Source of the DNA: Parvularcula sp. BBD 1991-13
GTDB taxonomy: Bacteria > Pseudomonadota > Alphaproteobacteria > Caulobacterales > Parvularculaceae
Length of the DNA: 64,000 nt
NCBI GenBank assembly: GCA_001657385.1
Contig: LYSZ01000006.1
Coordinates: 62,001-126,000, forward strand
Direction: 5' to 3'
The notes under the pieces were generated by a model. The model ran no database searches. It saw only the letters and a program-made list of their open reading frames with translations, and was not told the origin of the DNA. Made by a program: the position numbers and the translations under genes. Positions 27,187 through 38,911 of this stretch are shown piece by piece. Positions within the stretch are counted from its first letter, which is position 1. Each line of letters begins with the position of its first letter.

Positions 27187-27558
27187 TTACCGCGCCGCGC
27201 CCGGCGGCGGCTCCCACAATTCGATGGGCGTGCCGGCCGGGTCGTGAATGCGCGCGAAGCGGCCGACGCCTGGCGAATCCCAAGCCGGGTCCCTCCGCAC
27301 CGGCACGCCGTTGGCGGTTAATTTTTTCACCAGCCCGTCGAGATCGCGCACGCGCAGGTTGACCATGAACTGCCGCCCGGCGTCGCCGAAATAGTCCGTA
27401 TCCGCCTCGAACGGCGCATAGACGGTCGGCCCCGCCTCCTGCATCCACACCGCGCCGCCGCCAATATCGAGATCGAGATTGTCCTTGTACCACGCAATCA
27501 CCGCATCCGGGTCCGCTGCGCGGAAAAACACGCCGCCGACGCCCAGCACGTGTCCCAT
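27187..27558 (-). CDS. VOC / glyoxalase-fold protein
   Basis: 123 residues of the vicinal-oxygen-chelate fold: opening GVGGVFFRAADPDAVIAWYK, then a second module with FMVNLRVRDLDGLVKKL, closing DPAGTPIELWEPP with a metal-ligand Glu. Substrate unknown; such single proteins are often glyoxalase I, bleomycin-resistance or dioxygenase relatives. It follows uppP with 4 bp between stop and start, so the two are co-transcribed. Confidence 0.82.
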   Translation of the reverse strand: MGHVLGVGGVFFRAADPDAVIAWYKDNLDLDIGGGAVWMQEAGPTVYAPFEADTDYFGDAGRQFMVNLRVRDLDGLVKKLTANGVPVRRDPAWDSPGVGRFARIHDPAGTPIELWEPPPGAAR

Positions 27559-27562
27559 CGTC

Positions 27563-28378
27563 CTACCCCTTCAGAAATGCGCCCGCGAAGGCCAGCAATC
27601 CAATCCCCAGAAGGATGCGATAAATCACGAAAGGCGTAAAGCTGATCATGCGCGTGAGCCGCATGAAAAACGCGATGCTGGCGTAGGCGACGGCGAAGGA
27701 AAGCGCCGCGACGATCCCCGCCCCGGCCATGTCCCCGCCGGACCCCTCCCGCGCCAGCTCCAGCCCGGCGAACAGGCCGAACGCCGCGATCGTCGGGATC
27801 GCCAGCAGCATGGAGAACCGGGCCGCTTCGGTTCGGGTCCAGCCGAGATAGCGCGCCGCCATCATGGTGCAGCCCGAACGCGAGCCGCCGGGGATCAGGG
27901 CGAGCATTTGCGCCGCGCCGATCGTCAGCGCCTCGCGCCAGCCGATCCGGCCGAGCCCTTCATGGGTCTGCGGCGCGCGGTCGGCGAGCCACAACAGCGC
28001 GCCGAGAACGATGTTGGCCCAGCCGATCACCGCCGCCGTCCGCAAGGCAGAGGTCAGGTCCAGGAGCACCATGACGCTTGCGGCGGCGAGGATCGGAATC
28101 GTGGCGCCGGCGACATACAGGAAAAGCCTGCGGTCGGGGCCTGCGCGAAAGCGCAGCGTATCGATCCCGCCGCGGATCAGCATCGCCGTCTCGTCGCGGA
28201 AGTAGATGAGGACGGCGATCAGCGAGCCCACATGAGCGGCGATGTCGATCAGCGGTCCCTGGTCGGCCCATCCGTCCACGAACAACGGCGCAAGGACGAG
28301 ATGGGCCGAGGAGGAGACCGGCAGAAACTCCGTAATCCCTTGAATGACGGCGAGGACGATCAGTTGGACGATGGGCAT
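27563..28378 (-). CDS. uppP: Undecaprenyl-diphosphatase UppP (BacA type)
   Basis: 271 residues, polytopic. It recycles undecaprenyl diphosphate for peptidoglycan and other envelope polymers. The two active-site signatures are intact: ITEFLPVSSSAHLVL (residues about 15-29) and IPGGSRSGCTMMAAR (about 163-177), in which the Glu, Ser, His and Arg are catalytic. The VOC gene follows immediately. Confidence 0.96.
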   Translation of the reverse strand: MPIVQLIVLAVIQGITEFLPVSSSAHLVLAPLFVDGWADQGPLIDIAAHVGSLIAVLIYFRDETAMLIRGGIDTLRFRAGPDRRLFLYVAGATIPILAAASVMVLLDLTSALRTAAVIGWANIVLGALLWLADRAPQTHEGLGRIGWREALTIGAAQMLALIPGGSRSGCTMMAARYLGWTRTEAARFSMLLAIPTIAAFGLFAGLELAREGSGGDMAGAGIVAALSFAVAYASIAFFMRLTRMISFTPFVIYRILLGIGLLAFAGAFLKG

Positions 28379-28524
28379 GGACGGTTCATAGGCCTGTTTG
28401 CGTTGACGAGGCTATAACGCCGTCATGGCCCCCCTGTGGCCAGCGCCCCCTGTGGCCAGCGCCCCTATCCCGGCGGCCTATCGCCGAGGCCCTGGTACCG
28501 GGCATGCGCCCGCCGTTCCAGCGC

Positions 28525-28938
28525 TTATTGGCTGACGGCGCTGAGCAGGGTCTCGTCGTCGCCCTCAATCAGTCCCGCTTCGCGAAGCTTGGCGGCGAGC
28601 ACGACTTTATCGAAGGGCTTCAGCACGTGATAGGCGGCCCCCGCGGCCCTGGCGAGGGTGAATTGCTGCGGATCGTTTTCGGTCGCCGAAAGAATGATGA
28701 CCGGCCGCTCGTCCTCCGGCGCCTCGGCGATCCCGTGCAGGAAATCCAGCGCTCCCATGGACGGCAGATCCCAGTCCAGGAACACCGCATCCGGTTTTTC
28801 CGCGCGGCAATGGGCGATGGCGAGGGCGGCGTTTTCCGCCTGCGCCGCTTCGAGCCCGAGATCGGTGACGATCCGCGCGGCGATCTCCCGGATCACCTCG
28901 GAATCGTCGACAATAAGACAGGTTTTCTTGGCGCCCAT
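28525..28938 (-). CDS. Receiver-only (CheY-like) response regulator
   Basis: 137 residues from ATG 28938. One receiver domain: acidic pocket ...LIVDDSE, phosphoacceptor Asp in AVFLDWDLPSMGALDFL, Thr/Ser switch VIILSAT and Lys in HVLKPFDK. The last 15 residues (IEGDDETLLSAVSQ) are an acidic tail. It follows chpT with a 98-bp gap, which suggests a role in the same phosphorelay, but CpdR cannot be claimed from sequence. Confidence 0.85.
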   Translation of the reverse strand: MGAKKTCLIVDDSEVIREIAARIVTDLGLEAAQAENAALAIAHCRAEKPDAVFLDWDLPSMGALDFLHGIAEAPEDERPVIILSATENDPQQFTLARAAGAAYHVLKPFDKVVLAAKLREAGLIEGDDETLLSAVSQ

Positions 28939-29036
28939 CGGTAAGCCCAATCCGAATTGAATGCAGGTTCCATGATCGCAGACGGGTCTTATTCTTGCGT
29001 TAACGGGGCGGCGTTCGTTAACCGTAAAAAGCGGCC

Positions 29037-29705
29037 TTACGCCGGCGCCGCGCCGCCGAACGAGGCGCGAAACGTCGCGACGTCGTCCACAAGCGCCGCC
29101 GACACAGAGCCGCCCGTGGAGGCGACGATCCCGGCGGCGATATAAGCGGGGGTCAGTTTCGGCGTGAGCTCCGCCGCATCGCCGGACAGGGCGCGGACGA
29201 AAGCTTCCTGCAGGATCACTTTCTTGCCGGTGGCGGTGATGACGAATTCGTCGATCGACCCGTCGATGGTCGCGGTCCCGCCGCGCGGCACGCTGTCCGC
29301 CGCGGCATAGGCGAGGATCATCAACACCTTGACGTTCTCCTTGGCGGCCAGGCCCGCGCCGATGTTCCAGACCAGGTCCGCCTTGGTCGTCGCGTAAAGG
29401 TCGACCAGCGCCTTTTGCGCGTCCTCCAGGGCGATCTGCGCGCCGAAACCGCCCGCCGCGCCATAGGCGAGCCGCGCATAGGTGAGCAGAGCGATCGCTT
29501 TCTTGGAGCCGGAGCGAATGAGGTCGAAAGCCGCCTCGCGCATGGCGCCGTCCATTTCCGGATCGTCGAGCACGTCGAGGCCGGAGGACAGCGCCCCCAA
29601 CGGATTGATCAGATCGTGGCAGAGCCGAGAGGACAGGAGCGCCGACAGGGCGATGCTGTCAGGCTCCTGATGATGCGGCGGCGTCAGATCGGCGGCTTCC
29701 GACAT
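29037..29705 (-). CDS. chpT: Histidine phosphotransferase ChpT
   Basis: 222 residues. Looks like the dimerisation half of a histidine kinase with a degenerate ATPase domain: LSSRLCHDLINPLGALSSGLDVL carries the phosphorylated His (CHDLINP, about residue 30), then a bergerat-like C-terminal half with no N, G1 or G2 boxes. ChpT passes phosphate from CckA to CtrA and CpdR in the alphaproteobacterial cell-cycle relay. CckA and CtrA are not in this window. Confidence 0.93.
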   Translation of the reverse strand: MSEAADLTPPHHQEPDSIALSALLSSRLCHDLINPLGALSSGLDVLDDPEMDGAMREAAFDLIRSGSKKAIALLTYARLAYGAAGGFGAQIALEDAQKALVDLYATTKADLVWNIGAGLAAKENVKVLMILAYAAADSVPRGGTATIDGSIDEFVITATGKKVILQEAFVRALSGDAAELTPKLTPAYIAAGIVASTGGSVSAALVDDVATFRASFGGAAPA

Positions 29706-29798
29706 GGGCGAGGGCTCCCTGGATCAAAAAGATCCCTTATCGCTGATTCGCGCGCGCCGCGCCCGCCGCCGGCAAGTCGTTGCGCCGAAACGGGAAAA

Positions 29799-30161
29799 TT
29801 ACCTGATCTCCGTCCACGAACCGTCGGCCCTGCGCACGCAATGGCCGGGCGCAGCCTGGGAGATCAGCTTTTCCGCCGTCAGCGCCGCCGTCACCTCCAC
29901 CGTCACGCCATTGCGTTCGGCGAGACGCGTATAAGCGTTCTTGCGCTGCTGGTTGACGTCGCGCATCTCACGGCGCACCTCGGCGTTGGGGCTTCTGCCG
30001 GCGACGACGCCGAGATAGCCGTCGGTCTGTTCGCCGATGAGGCAGCGGGCCTTGGCGTCGTCGATGATCGAGTTCGCCGCCAGGCTCGCAAGCGGCGCGA
30101 GCGCCGCCAGGAAAAGCGCCGCGCCCGCGCGGCGAAAGGTTGAAAAGCGCATAGCTGGCAT
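29799..30161 (-). CDS. ydbL: YdbL family (DUF1318) exported protein
   Basis: 120 residues with a signal peptide (apolar GAALFLAALAPLASLA, cleavage near residue 29) and the family block GEQTDGYLGVVAGR then VNQQRKNAYTRLAERNGVTVEV. It is the third gene of a minus-strand ydbH-ynbE-ydbL operon. In E. coli YdbL assists YdbH-YnbE, a lipid bridge between the membranes, possibly as a chaperone of YnbE. Confidence 0.9.
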   Translation of the reverse strand: MPAMRFSTFRRAGAALFLAALAPLASLAANSIIDDAKARCLIGEQTDGYLGVVAGRSPNAEVRREMRDVNQQRKNAYTRLAERNGVTVEVTAALTAEKLISQAAPGHCVRRADGSWTEIR

Positions 30162-30176
30162 GGGATCGGCCCTCTC

Positions 30177-30446
30177 CTAGAAAATGTCCGGGTTCTCGGC
30201 GATCAGGTCTTCGATTTCGCGGTCGAGCTTGACGCGCACTTCCTGATCGATCTTGACGTTCAGGTTCACTTCGATGGGCTTGTCGCCGCCCTGCAGCGTC
30301 ACCGTGGTGCACCCCGCCAGCGCGCCGGCGCCGGCCGCGGCAAGAACAAGCGAAAAAACCGCTTTCCTGACGCGATCGGCGGCGCCGCGTTCGCACGTCG
30401 CAAGGGACGTCCGCGAGACGCTGTTGGAAATTGATAGTGGTGTCAT
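30177..30446 (-). CDS. ynbE: YnbE family lipoprotein
   Basis: 89 residues from ATG 30446, chosen for the GGGAGG ribosome site five bases upstream. After a 27-residue hydrophilic head, an apolar helix ends in the lipobox GALAGC; the mature part is IEVNLNVKIDQEVRVKLDREI, the family core of alternating beta strand. It anchors in the outer membrane and extends the YdbH groove. The stop is 15 bp before ydbL. Lgt in this window should modify it. Confidence 0.88.
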   Translation of the reverse strand: MTPLSISNSVSRTSLATCERGAADRVRKAVFSLVLAAAGAGALAGCTTVTLQGGDKPIEVNLNVKIDQEVRVKLDREIEDLIAENPDIF

Positions 30447-30622
30447 AGTGCCTCCCGCAATGACGTCTCGCCGCCGCCCGCCGCAGCCGCCCGCCGCAGC
30501 CGCTTCTAAAACTGTCCTAGCATAAATCGGCGACATGGCGAAAACACGACGCCGGCCCGCGCCGCGGCCCCTTTTTCGCCTCATCGGCGCCGCAACCTGG
30601 CGCGCCGGGCCCCGGGGAGCCC

Positions 30623-33493
30623 CTAACCGCCGCCGTCGGAACGCGCCGCGCCCTCCCCGTCCTGTTGTTCGGCGAGGCCGCGCCTGATCTGCATTTCCAG
30701 ATCGCGCGACAGGTTCGCCTGGTTGACCAGCTCCAGCAGCGCCGCATCGAGGGTGATGTTGTAATTGACCGGGACCCGGACGGTCTGGCTGTTGGCGCTC
30801 ACTTCGCCGGAGCCCTTGAAGCGCATCTCGAACGCCAGCCGGCCGTCCAGCGGACCGTTGATTCCGATACTGAGGGAATCATATTGCAGGTCGCGCAGAA
30901 TATCGAAAGCGATCTCCGCCTCGCCGCCGGCGGCCGCCGCCTGATCCGTCGCCGCGCTCTCATAGCGCACCGCGCCGGGGCCTTGCGATTCCAGGCGCCC
31001 GTCCTCGATGAACGCCCGCCCGTCCCGCACCGCAAGCGGCAGGACGCCGCTCAAAATGCCCTCGCCGTCGAGACCGTCCATGTCGAAATAGGTCAGCACC
31101 CGGTCGAGATCGATCCGGTCCACGCGCAGGTCGGCGAACGCCTCCCCGCTCGCCATGGAGGCGCTGGCGTCGTAAACCCCGAGCGTCCCGCCGAACCAGG
31201 GGAAGAACGCGCGGGCGATGCGCACGGTCTCGTCGCCCGGCATGTCGAACGCGATTTCCCCGTTTTCAAGCACGAGCGCGTCGAGATCGACGCCGTCAAC
31301 CGTGATGGTCTGCTCCCCGGCGGTGGCGACCGGCGCCAGGCTGTCGAAGGCGAGGGCGCCGTTGACGCCGCGCGTGCGCGTCACCACCCGGGTCGGACCG
31401 GCGAAACTGACGTCCTCGAACGATATGACGGCCCCGGAGGAAAGCGCGTCCGGCGCCCATGCAACCTTCGCCTCGGCCGCGATCGCCCCGGCCGCGTTGT
31501 CGACGACGCCGCGCAGCACCGGGAACAGCCGTTCCGGCTGGAGGCCGCCGGGCGTGAAGGCGAGCCGCCCGCTGCGGAAGGTCGTCTCCCCCCGGCCGGT
31601 CTCAAGATGGTGGACGCCCCCGCCCTTGCCCAGCGCCGCGCCGGCCGGGGTCGCGAGGCGATAGGCGAAGCGCGCCCGGCCCTCCCGCAGGGACAGATCG
31701 CCGGCGGCGATCACGGGCGCGGCCATTTCCAGCGTCGCTTTCTGCGCAAGGCGCACCCTGTCAAGGCGAAGATCCGCCTGCGGATCGCCGGCGCCGAGAC
31801 TTAGGGAAAAATCGCCTTCGGGACGTTCCGCGACCGCCATGTCGTTAAGGATCATGCGCCCGCCGCGAAGCTCGCCGGAGACCGACATTCCGTCCGCCGC
31901 GGAAAAAGCGGCGTCGAACGAGATTACGGGCGGCGCGCCGGCGAGGGCCGTCTCGCCCATGCGATAACGCAGCGTCTCCGCCTTGAACTCGCCCGCGGCC
32001 TCCAGCGCGACGCCGTCGCCCCAGCCCACGCGCGCCAGGGTTTTCTCCCGCGGGCAGAGAGCCGCGCCCGACAGGCGCATCTGCATGGCCGGCGCGCCGC
32101 CGGCGACGGTGAGGCGCGGAACGGCGAGGCACCCCCCGGCGAGGCTCGCCGCGGCTTCCTCCGCCTGCGGATCGACAAGCACCGAGGCGGCGACGTCGAT
32201 CGGCGCATCCTCCAGGACATAGTCGCCGAGGGCCGCCCGGTTCACCGCCGTCGCCAGGGCGATGTCGGCCTCCACCCGGTCGGCGGCGACAACGCCGTCG
32301 AGCGCGAGGTTCGCGGGCTGAAGCGAGAGGCGATCCCCGTCGAACGCCCCGACCTCGGCGGAGGCGGCGACGCGCCAGCCCTCGCCGAGGGTTCGCGCGC
32401 TCAGCCCGCCGCTGGCGTCGACGGGGCCGCCCCGCACCGCATAGGCGAGGGAGAGGGCCTCCGCGCCGTCCCCGCGCGCGTAGAACGGCGCGCCGTCAAG
32501 GGCGGTCGCCGTCAAGGCGAGCCCGGTGTCGGCGCGCAGGGCGAGCGGGCGCGGCCCCGCGCCGACCGCCAGCGCCCCGTTGCGCAGGTCGACCGCCGCG
32601 TCGCCCGACACGGTCAGGACGCGGACCGGCGCGCCGCGCGCCGCCGCATAGGCCGGCGAGACGGCCGCCTCGGCGAGCGCGGGAACCGTTTCCACGGGAA
32701 CGGCGAGCGTGTCGATCTCCAGGACGCCGCCGAACGCAAACGCATCGATGCGCCCCTGCGCCAGGGCGGACCAGGGCCGGCCCTCCCCGCGCAACGCGAC
32801 GTCCGCATTGCGCACGGCGCCGTCGGGGGAGAAGGCGTCGCCCGCAAGCGCGGCGTTGATCCGGGCCGCGCCATCCCCGGCCAGGACAAGGTCAAGCTCC
32901 AGCGCCGCGTTCTCGACGCGGAACGCCTTGTACGCCATGGCCTGCGTCGTCGCGGCGAGCGTCGCCCGCCCGCCCCGGCGGACGTCGTAATCGGCGTCGA
33001 TCAGCGCCCGCGCGCGCCCTTGCGGGGTCTGCGCGACAAGCTCGATGCCGCGCGCGGCGAGGGCGTCGAAAGGCAGCGGCCCGAAAGCGGACCGGCCCGG
33101 GGCGCGCTCGGCGCCGGACCGGGGCCCGCCCGGTTTCATCTCAAGCCCCGCCAGGGAGATCGCCCCCTCCGCGTCGACCGAGACGCGCACGCTGGCCGGC
33201 CCCAGCCGCACCGCATCGACGGTCCGGCGCGTCCAGAGACGGGACAGGCGGTAGTCCGCCTCCAGCGTTTCAACCAGAAAACCGTCCCGTCCGTCGCCGC
33301 CGGCGGCGACGTCTTCGATCCGCAACCGCGACAGGGAAAGCGCCGTCACCCTGGCCCGCGGCGCCTCCAGCCCGACCGAGGCCATGGCGGCGCGCAGGGC
33401 CCAGCCCGCAATCGGCAGGCGCAGCGCATAAACGCCCAGGGCCAGGACCGCGAGAACCAGCATGAACCCCAACAGGATGCGCGAGGGCCGCAC
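30623..33493 (-). CDS. ydbH: YdbH family AsmA-like lipid transport protein
   Basis: 956 residues from GTG 33493. An N-terminal membrane anchor (LLGFMLVLAVLALGVYAL, residues 7-24) is followed by a long, repetitive beta structure typical of AsmA/TamB-like bridge proteins, and ends in the conserved region MDGLDGEGILSGVLPL then LQYDSLSIGINGPLDGRL and NYNITLDAALLELVNQ. It is the inner-membrane part of a tube that moves phospholipid to the outer membrane with TamB and YhdP. Gene size is close to E. coli YdbH (879). Confidence 0.9.
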   Translation of the reverse strand: MRPSRILLGFMLVLAVLALGVYALRLPIAGWALRAAMASVGLEAPRARVTALSLSRLRIEDVAAGGDGRDGFLVETLEADYRLSRLWTRRTVDAVRLGPASVRVSVDAEGAISLAGLEMKPGGPRSGAERAPGRSAFGPLPFDALAARGIELVAQTPQGRARALIDADYDVRRGGRATLAATTQAMAYKAFRVENAALELDLVLAGDGAARINAALAGDAFSPDGAVRNADVALRGEGRPWSALAQGRIDAFAFGGVLEIDTLAVPVETVPALAEAAVSPAYAAARGAPVRVLTVSGDAAVDLRNGALAVGAGPRPLALRADTGLALTATALDGAPFYARGDGAEALSLAYAVRGGPVDASGGLSARTLGEGWRVAASAEVGAFDGDRLSLQPANLALDGVVAADRVEADIALATAVNRAALGDYVLEDAPIDVAASVLVDPQAEEAAASLAGGCLAVPRLTVAGGAPAMQMRLSGAALCPREKTLARVGWGDGVALEAAGEFKAETLRYRMGETALAGAPPVISFDAAFSAADGMSVSGELRGGRMILNDMAVAERPEGDFSLSLGAGDPQADLRLDRVRLAQKATLEMAAPVIAAGDLSLREGRARFAYRLATPAGAALGKGGGVHHLETGRGETTFRSGRLAFTPGGLQPERLFPVLRGVVDNAAGAIAAEAKVAWAPDALSSGAVISFEDVSFAGPTRVVTRTRGVNGALAFDSLAPVATAGEQTITVDGVDLDALVLENGEIAFDMPGDETVRIARAFFPWFGGTLGVYDASASMASGEAFADLRVDRIDLDRVLTYFDMDGLDGEGILSGVLPLAVRDGRAFIEDGRLESQGPGAVRYESAATDQAAAAGGEAEIAFDILRDLQYDSLSIGINGPLDGRLAFEMRFKGSGEVSANSQTVRVPVNYNITLDAALLELVNQANLSRDLEMQIRRGLAEQQDGEGAARSDGGG

Positions 33494-33817
33494 TTACTCC
33501 CCCCTTACCTCATCGTCTCAAACATCATCGGCGGTTTTCGCTATTAGTTAAAGATGTTTTCATCTAATGACCCCTCGCGGCCGTTTCCCGGCTTGCGTCA
33601 GGGGCTGGATCGGCCGATGGGTTCGGGGTATCAGAACGGACCGATCGAGGCCGGAGACTTGCAGGCGCGGCGCGTCGGCGCGGAGTCGCGGCGCGGAATA
33701 GCGGCGCGGAGAATGACGGCGCAGAGGACGGCGGCGCCGCCGTATCTCAGGGCGCGAAGGGCCGAGACGAAGACGCTCCTCGCCCGCAGGATCCAGGATG
33801 AATGAGTTTCAGGTCTG
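33494..33817. other. Intergenic, no convincing gene
   Basis: 324 bp between the divergent starts of ydbH and the M23 peptidase. AT-rich at 33515-33570, where promoters are likely. A 72-codon minus frame over 33631-33849 looks apolar but has no family match and overlaps the M23 start. Confidence 0.55.
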
Positions 33818-35704
33818 ATGCGTTCCCAGTTTGAAGAAACCGGCCTCACCTTCTCCCGGGAAGGTTCGCCCTATTGTCCGATCGAGCGCAAACGGCGCGG
33901 GCCGGCGGCGCTGGTGGCGGCGATGGCGATGTTCGCCCTCGGCGCCGGCGTTTTCGGCTACAGCCTGCTGGGACAGAAGGACGCGCCGCCGAGGGCGGGC
34001 GCGCTGAGCGCCGCGCTCAAGGCGCGCCAGAGCCCCAACGAGACCTCAGCCCAGATCCCTGAGAAGACGAATAAGACAAAGCCGTCCCGGACGGATGCGC
34101 CCGGAAACGGCGCGCCCCCGAAAGACGGACCCATGGCAAGCGCGCCGCCGGCGGGCGCCGCCGAACGGCTCGCCGCCGCGCGCGAGGCCATCGCCCAATC
34201 CCGCGCCCTGCGCGCCGGGGCGACAGCCCCCGGACCGGGCGAAAGCGCGCGGCCGGAAGAGGCGCGCGCCGTAAAGCCGGCCGATACAAGCACGCCCGCC
34301 GCGCGCGGCTTCGCCCCGCGCCTGAAACCGGCGCGCCTTGTCGCCGCCCGACGGGCGAACGCCGGCGTGCGGCCCTTGCGCCTTGACGGCGTCCGGCTCG
34401 CCGCCGCTGAAGACCGCCCGCCGCCGTTCTTTTTTCCGGGCGACATGGAGCGGCGCGAGATCGTGCGCAGGCCGGCGGCGCTGGCCCTCGCCGGCGACAT
34501 CGACCGGGCGTTTGCGCGCCGCCAGGTGCGCGTCGACCGGGGCGAGACCTTCGTGGACGCGCTGAAACGGGCGGGCGTCGGCGCAGCCGACCGCAACGCC
34601 GCGGCCTACGCCTTCGGCAAGCATTACAATCTGCGCCGGCTGCGCCCCGGCCAGGAATTCGACCTCACCCTCGGCTGGCCGAACCAGACCCTGTTCCAGC
34701 TCGCCGCCGCGGGCGAAGAGCCGCCGGCCCGCCTGCTGGCGCTCGACTTCCGCTCCGATGCGCAGAACCGCATCGTCATCCGCCGCAACGCCGCGGGCGG
34801 CTACGACGCGGAAACGCGGATCGTGCCCCTCACCACCCGGACCATGGCGATTTCCGGCGTGATCAACGGCAGCCTCTATGAGTCCGCCAAGGCGGTCGGC
34901 GCGCCGGACCAGATTATCGCCGACCTCGCGGACGCTTTTTCCTACGACGTCGATTTCCAGCGCGAGATTTTCGGCGGCGACGAGTTCGAAGCGATCTTCG
35001 AAGTGAAGTACGATGATCGCGGCGTCCTCGCCGCCGCCGGCGACATCGTCTATGCGCGCCTCAACTGGCGCGGCCGGCGGGAGGAAAAAGGCTATTACCG
35101 CTTCGCGTCCGCGGAGGACGGGGGCCGCGCCGACTTTTACGACGCGACCGGACAGAGCGCGCGGCGCCTGCTCATGAAAACCCCGATCGACGGGGCGCGG
35201 CTGTCCTCAGGCTTCGGCACCCGCCGCCATCCGATCCTCGGCTATCGCCGCGCGCACAAGGGCGTCGACTTCGCCGCGCCGCGCGGCACGCCGATCAAGG
35301 CCGCCGGCGACGGCGTCGTCGAACGCGCCGACCGCTACGGCAGTTTCGGCAATTACATCCGCATACGGCACGCCAACGGCTACAAGACGGCCTATGCCCA
35401 TCTCAAGGGGTTCCGCCGCGGCGTGCGCAAAGGCAGGCGCGTGCGCCAGGGCGACATTATCGGCTATGTGGGCACCACGGGCCGCTCCACCGGGCCGCAC
35501 CTGCATTACGAGGTGCATCTCAACGGCAAGGCGGTGAACCCGCAGCGCCTCAAGATCTCCACCACCGGCAAAACGCTCGCCGGCGCCGAGCTTGAGCGCT
35601 TCAGACAGGAGCGCGCCCGGATCGACGCCATGCGCGCCCCGCCGCGCGTCGCGCCGCCGCTGTTCGCCAAGGAAGACAAAACGGCGGCGGAAAGCGCGCT
35701 TTAG
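33818..35704 (+). CDS. M23 (LytM-type) peptidoglycan endopeptidase
   Basis: 628 residues. One membrane anchor near residues 31-52 (LVAAMAMFALGAGVFGYSLL), a Pro/Ala-rich spacer to about 210, then an OapA/LysM-like domain (FVDALKRAGVGAADRN, LRRLRPGQEF) and a C-terminal M23 domain with intact zinc site: HPILGYRRAHKGVDFAAPRG (His, Asp) and GPHLHYEVHLNG (HLH). It cleaves D-Ala-mDAP crosslinks in the cell wall. The stop codon TAG is the first codon of a dispersed repeat. Confidence 0.92.
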   Translation: MRSQFEETGLTFSREGSPYCPIERKRRGPAALVAAMAMFALGAGVFGYSLLGQKDAPPRAGALSAALKARQSPNETSAQIPEKTNKTKPSRTDAPGNGAPPKDGPMASAPPAGAAERLAAAREAIAQSRALRAGATAPGPGESARPEEARAVKPADTSTPAARGFAPRLKPARLVAARRANAGVRPLRLDGVRLAAAEDRPPPFFFPGDMERREIVRRPAALALAGDIDRAFARRQVRVDRGETFVDALKRAGVGAADRNAAAYAFGKHYNLRRLRPGQEFDLTLGWPNQTLFQLAAAGEEPPARLLALDFRSDAQNRIVIRRNAAGGYDAETRIVPLTTRTMAISGVINGSLYESAKAVGAPDQIIADLADAFSYDVDFQREIFGGDEFEAIFEVKYDDRGVLAAAGDIVYARLNWRGRREEKGYYRFASAEDGGRADFYDATGQSARRLLMKTPIDGARLSSGFGTRRHPILGYRRAHKGVDFAAPRGTPIKAAGDGVVERADRYGSFGNYIRIRHANGYKTAYAHLKGFRRGVRKGRRVRQGDIIGYVGTTGRSTGPHLHYEVHLNGKAVNPQRLKISTTGKTLAGAELERFRQERARIDAMRAPPRVAPPLFAKEDKTAAESAL

Positions 35705-35814
35705 AGCGTATCGCAGCAACAGCGGACTGACGGTTTTGCGGCTCGCGGGCGCGCTCTACACTGAACAATCCAGAGCCAATGGTGAATTGCGTTGAACGCA
35801 ATTGGCTCCAGCTG
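35702..35814 (+). repeat. Dispersed two-hairpin repeat, copy 2
   Basis: Starts with the TAG stop of the M23 gene (TAGAGCGTATCGCAGC), followed by a hairpin ending GGTTTTGCGG, an outer closing arm GCGCTCT, a linker, and a second hairpin with arms GAGCCAAT and ATTGGCTC and inner arms ATTGCG and CGCAAT. It ends next to the TGA of the convergent 72-aa gene, so it fills the whole gap between the two stop codons. Confidence 0.8.
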
Positions 35815-36033
35815 TCAGCTCTTGCCATCACCGCCTGCGCGTCGCGGACCCAGCAATTCGCGGATATAGGCGTCCACATCGAGATCGCCGGTGGCCTGGC
35901 CGCGCAGCCGCTCCTTGACCTTCGAAGGAATGGCGGCGGGGTCGATCTCCCCCGCCGAACGGATGGTTTTTCGGATCAGCGCCTTCAGCGCCTCCTCGTC
36001 GTCCGGATTCCAGTCTGACGGTTTGTCGTTCAT
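35815..36033 (-). CDS. Small conserved-looking hypothetical protein
   Basis: 72 residues from ATG 36033, with a strong AAGGGAG ribosome site; longer upstream starts are rejected. Sequence is hydrophilic and helical (WNPDDEEALKALIRKTIRSA, IPSKVKERLRGQATGDLDVD) and ends YIRELLGPRRAGGDGKS. No cysteine or membrane segment. I do not recognise a family. Its leader consists of 13-bp tandem repeats that each carry the ribosome-binding-like motif. Confidence 0.65.
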   Translation of the reverse strand: MNDKPSDWNPDDEEALKALIRKTIRSAGEIDPAAIPSKVKERLRGQATGDLDVDAYIRELLGPRRAGGDGKS

Positions 36034-36037
36034 CCCG

Positions 36038-36086
36038 CACTCCCTTGCGACACTCCCTTGCGATACTGCTTTGCGACACTGCTGCG
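36038..36086 (-). repeat. 13-bp tandem repeats in the leader of the 72-aa gene
   Basis: On the plus strand, CACTCCCTTGCGA occurs twice exactly (36038-36050, 36051-36063), then TACTGCTTTGCGA (36064-36076) and a partial CACTGCTGCG. On the coding strand each exact unit holds TCGCAAGGGAGTG, so the ribosome-binding purine run is duplicated. Confidence 0.85.
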
Positions 36087-36189
36087 GCCGGCGCCCCGCC
36101 TGCCGGGACAGTCCGACCTTCAACGGGGCCGTCATCCCGAGACGCGATTGCGCAGACAATAGCGCCGAAGGATGGCGCGATACGCGCGA

Positions 36190-38847
<2,658 letters not shown>

Positions 38848-38911
38848 GTCGACCTCGTATGAGCGTCAATTCGTGAGCGCGTCCCTGAACCGGCGACGCT
38901 GTCTGAGCTAT

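Noticed and set aside
33631-33849. 72-codon apolar minus frame before the M23 gene
   Set aside because: No ribosome site or family, and it overlaps the M23 start.
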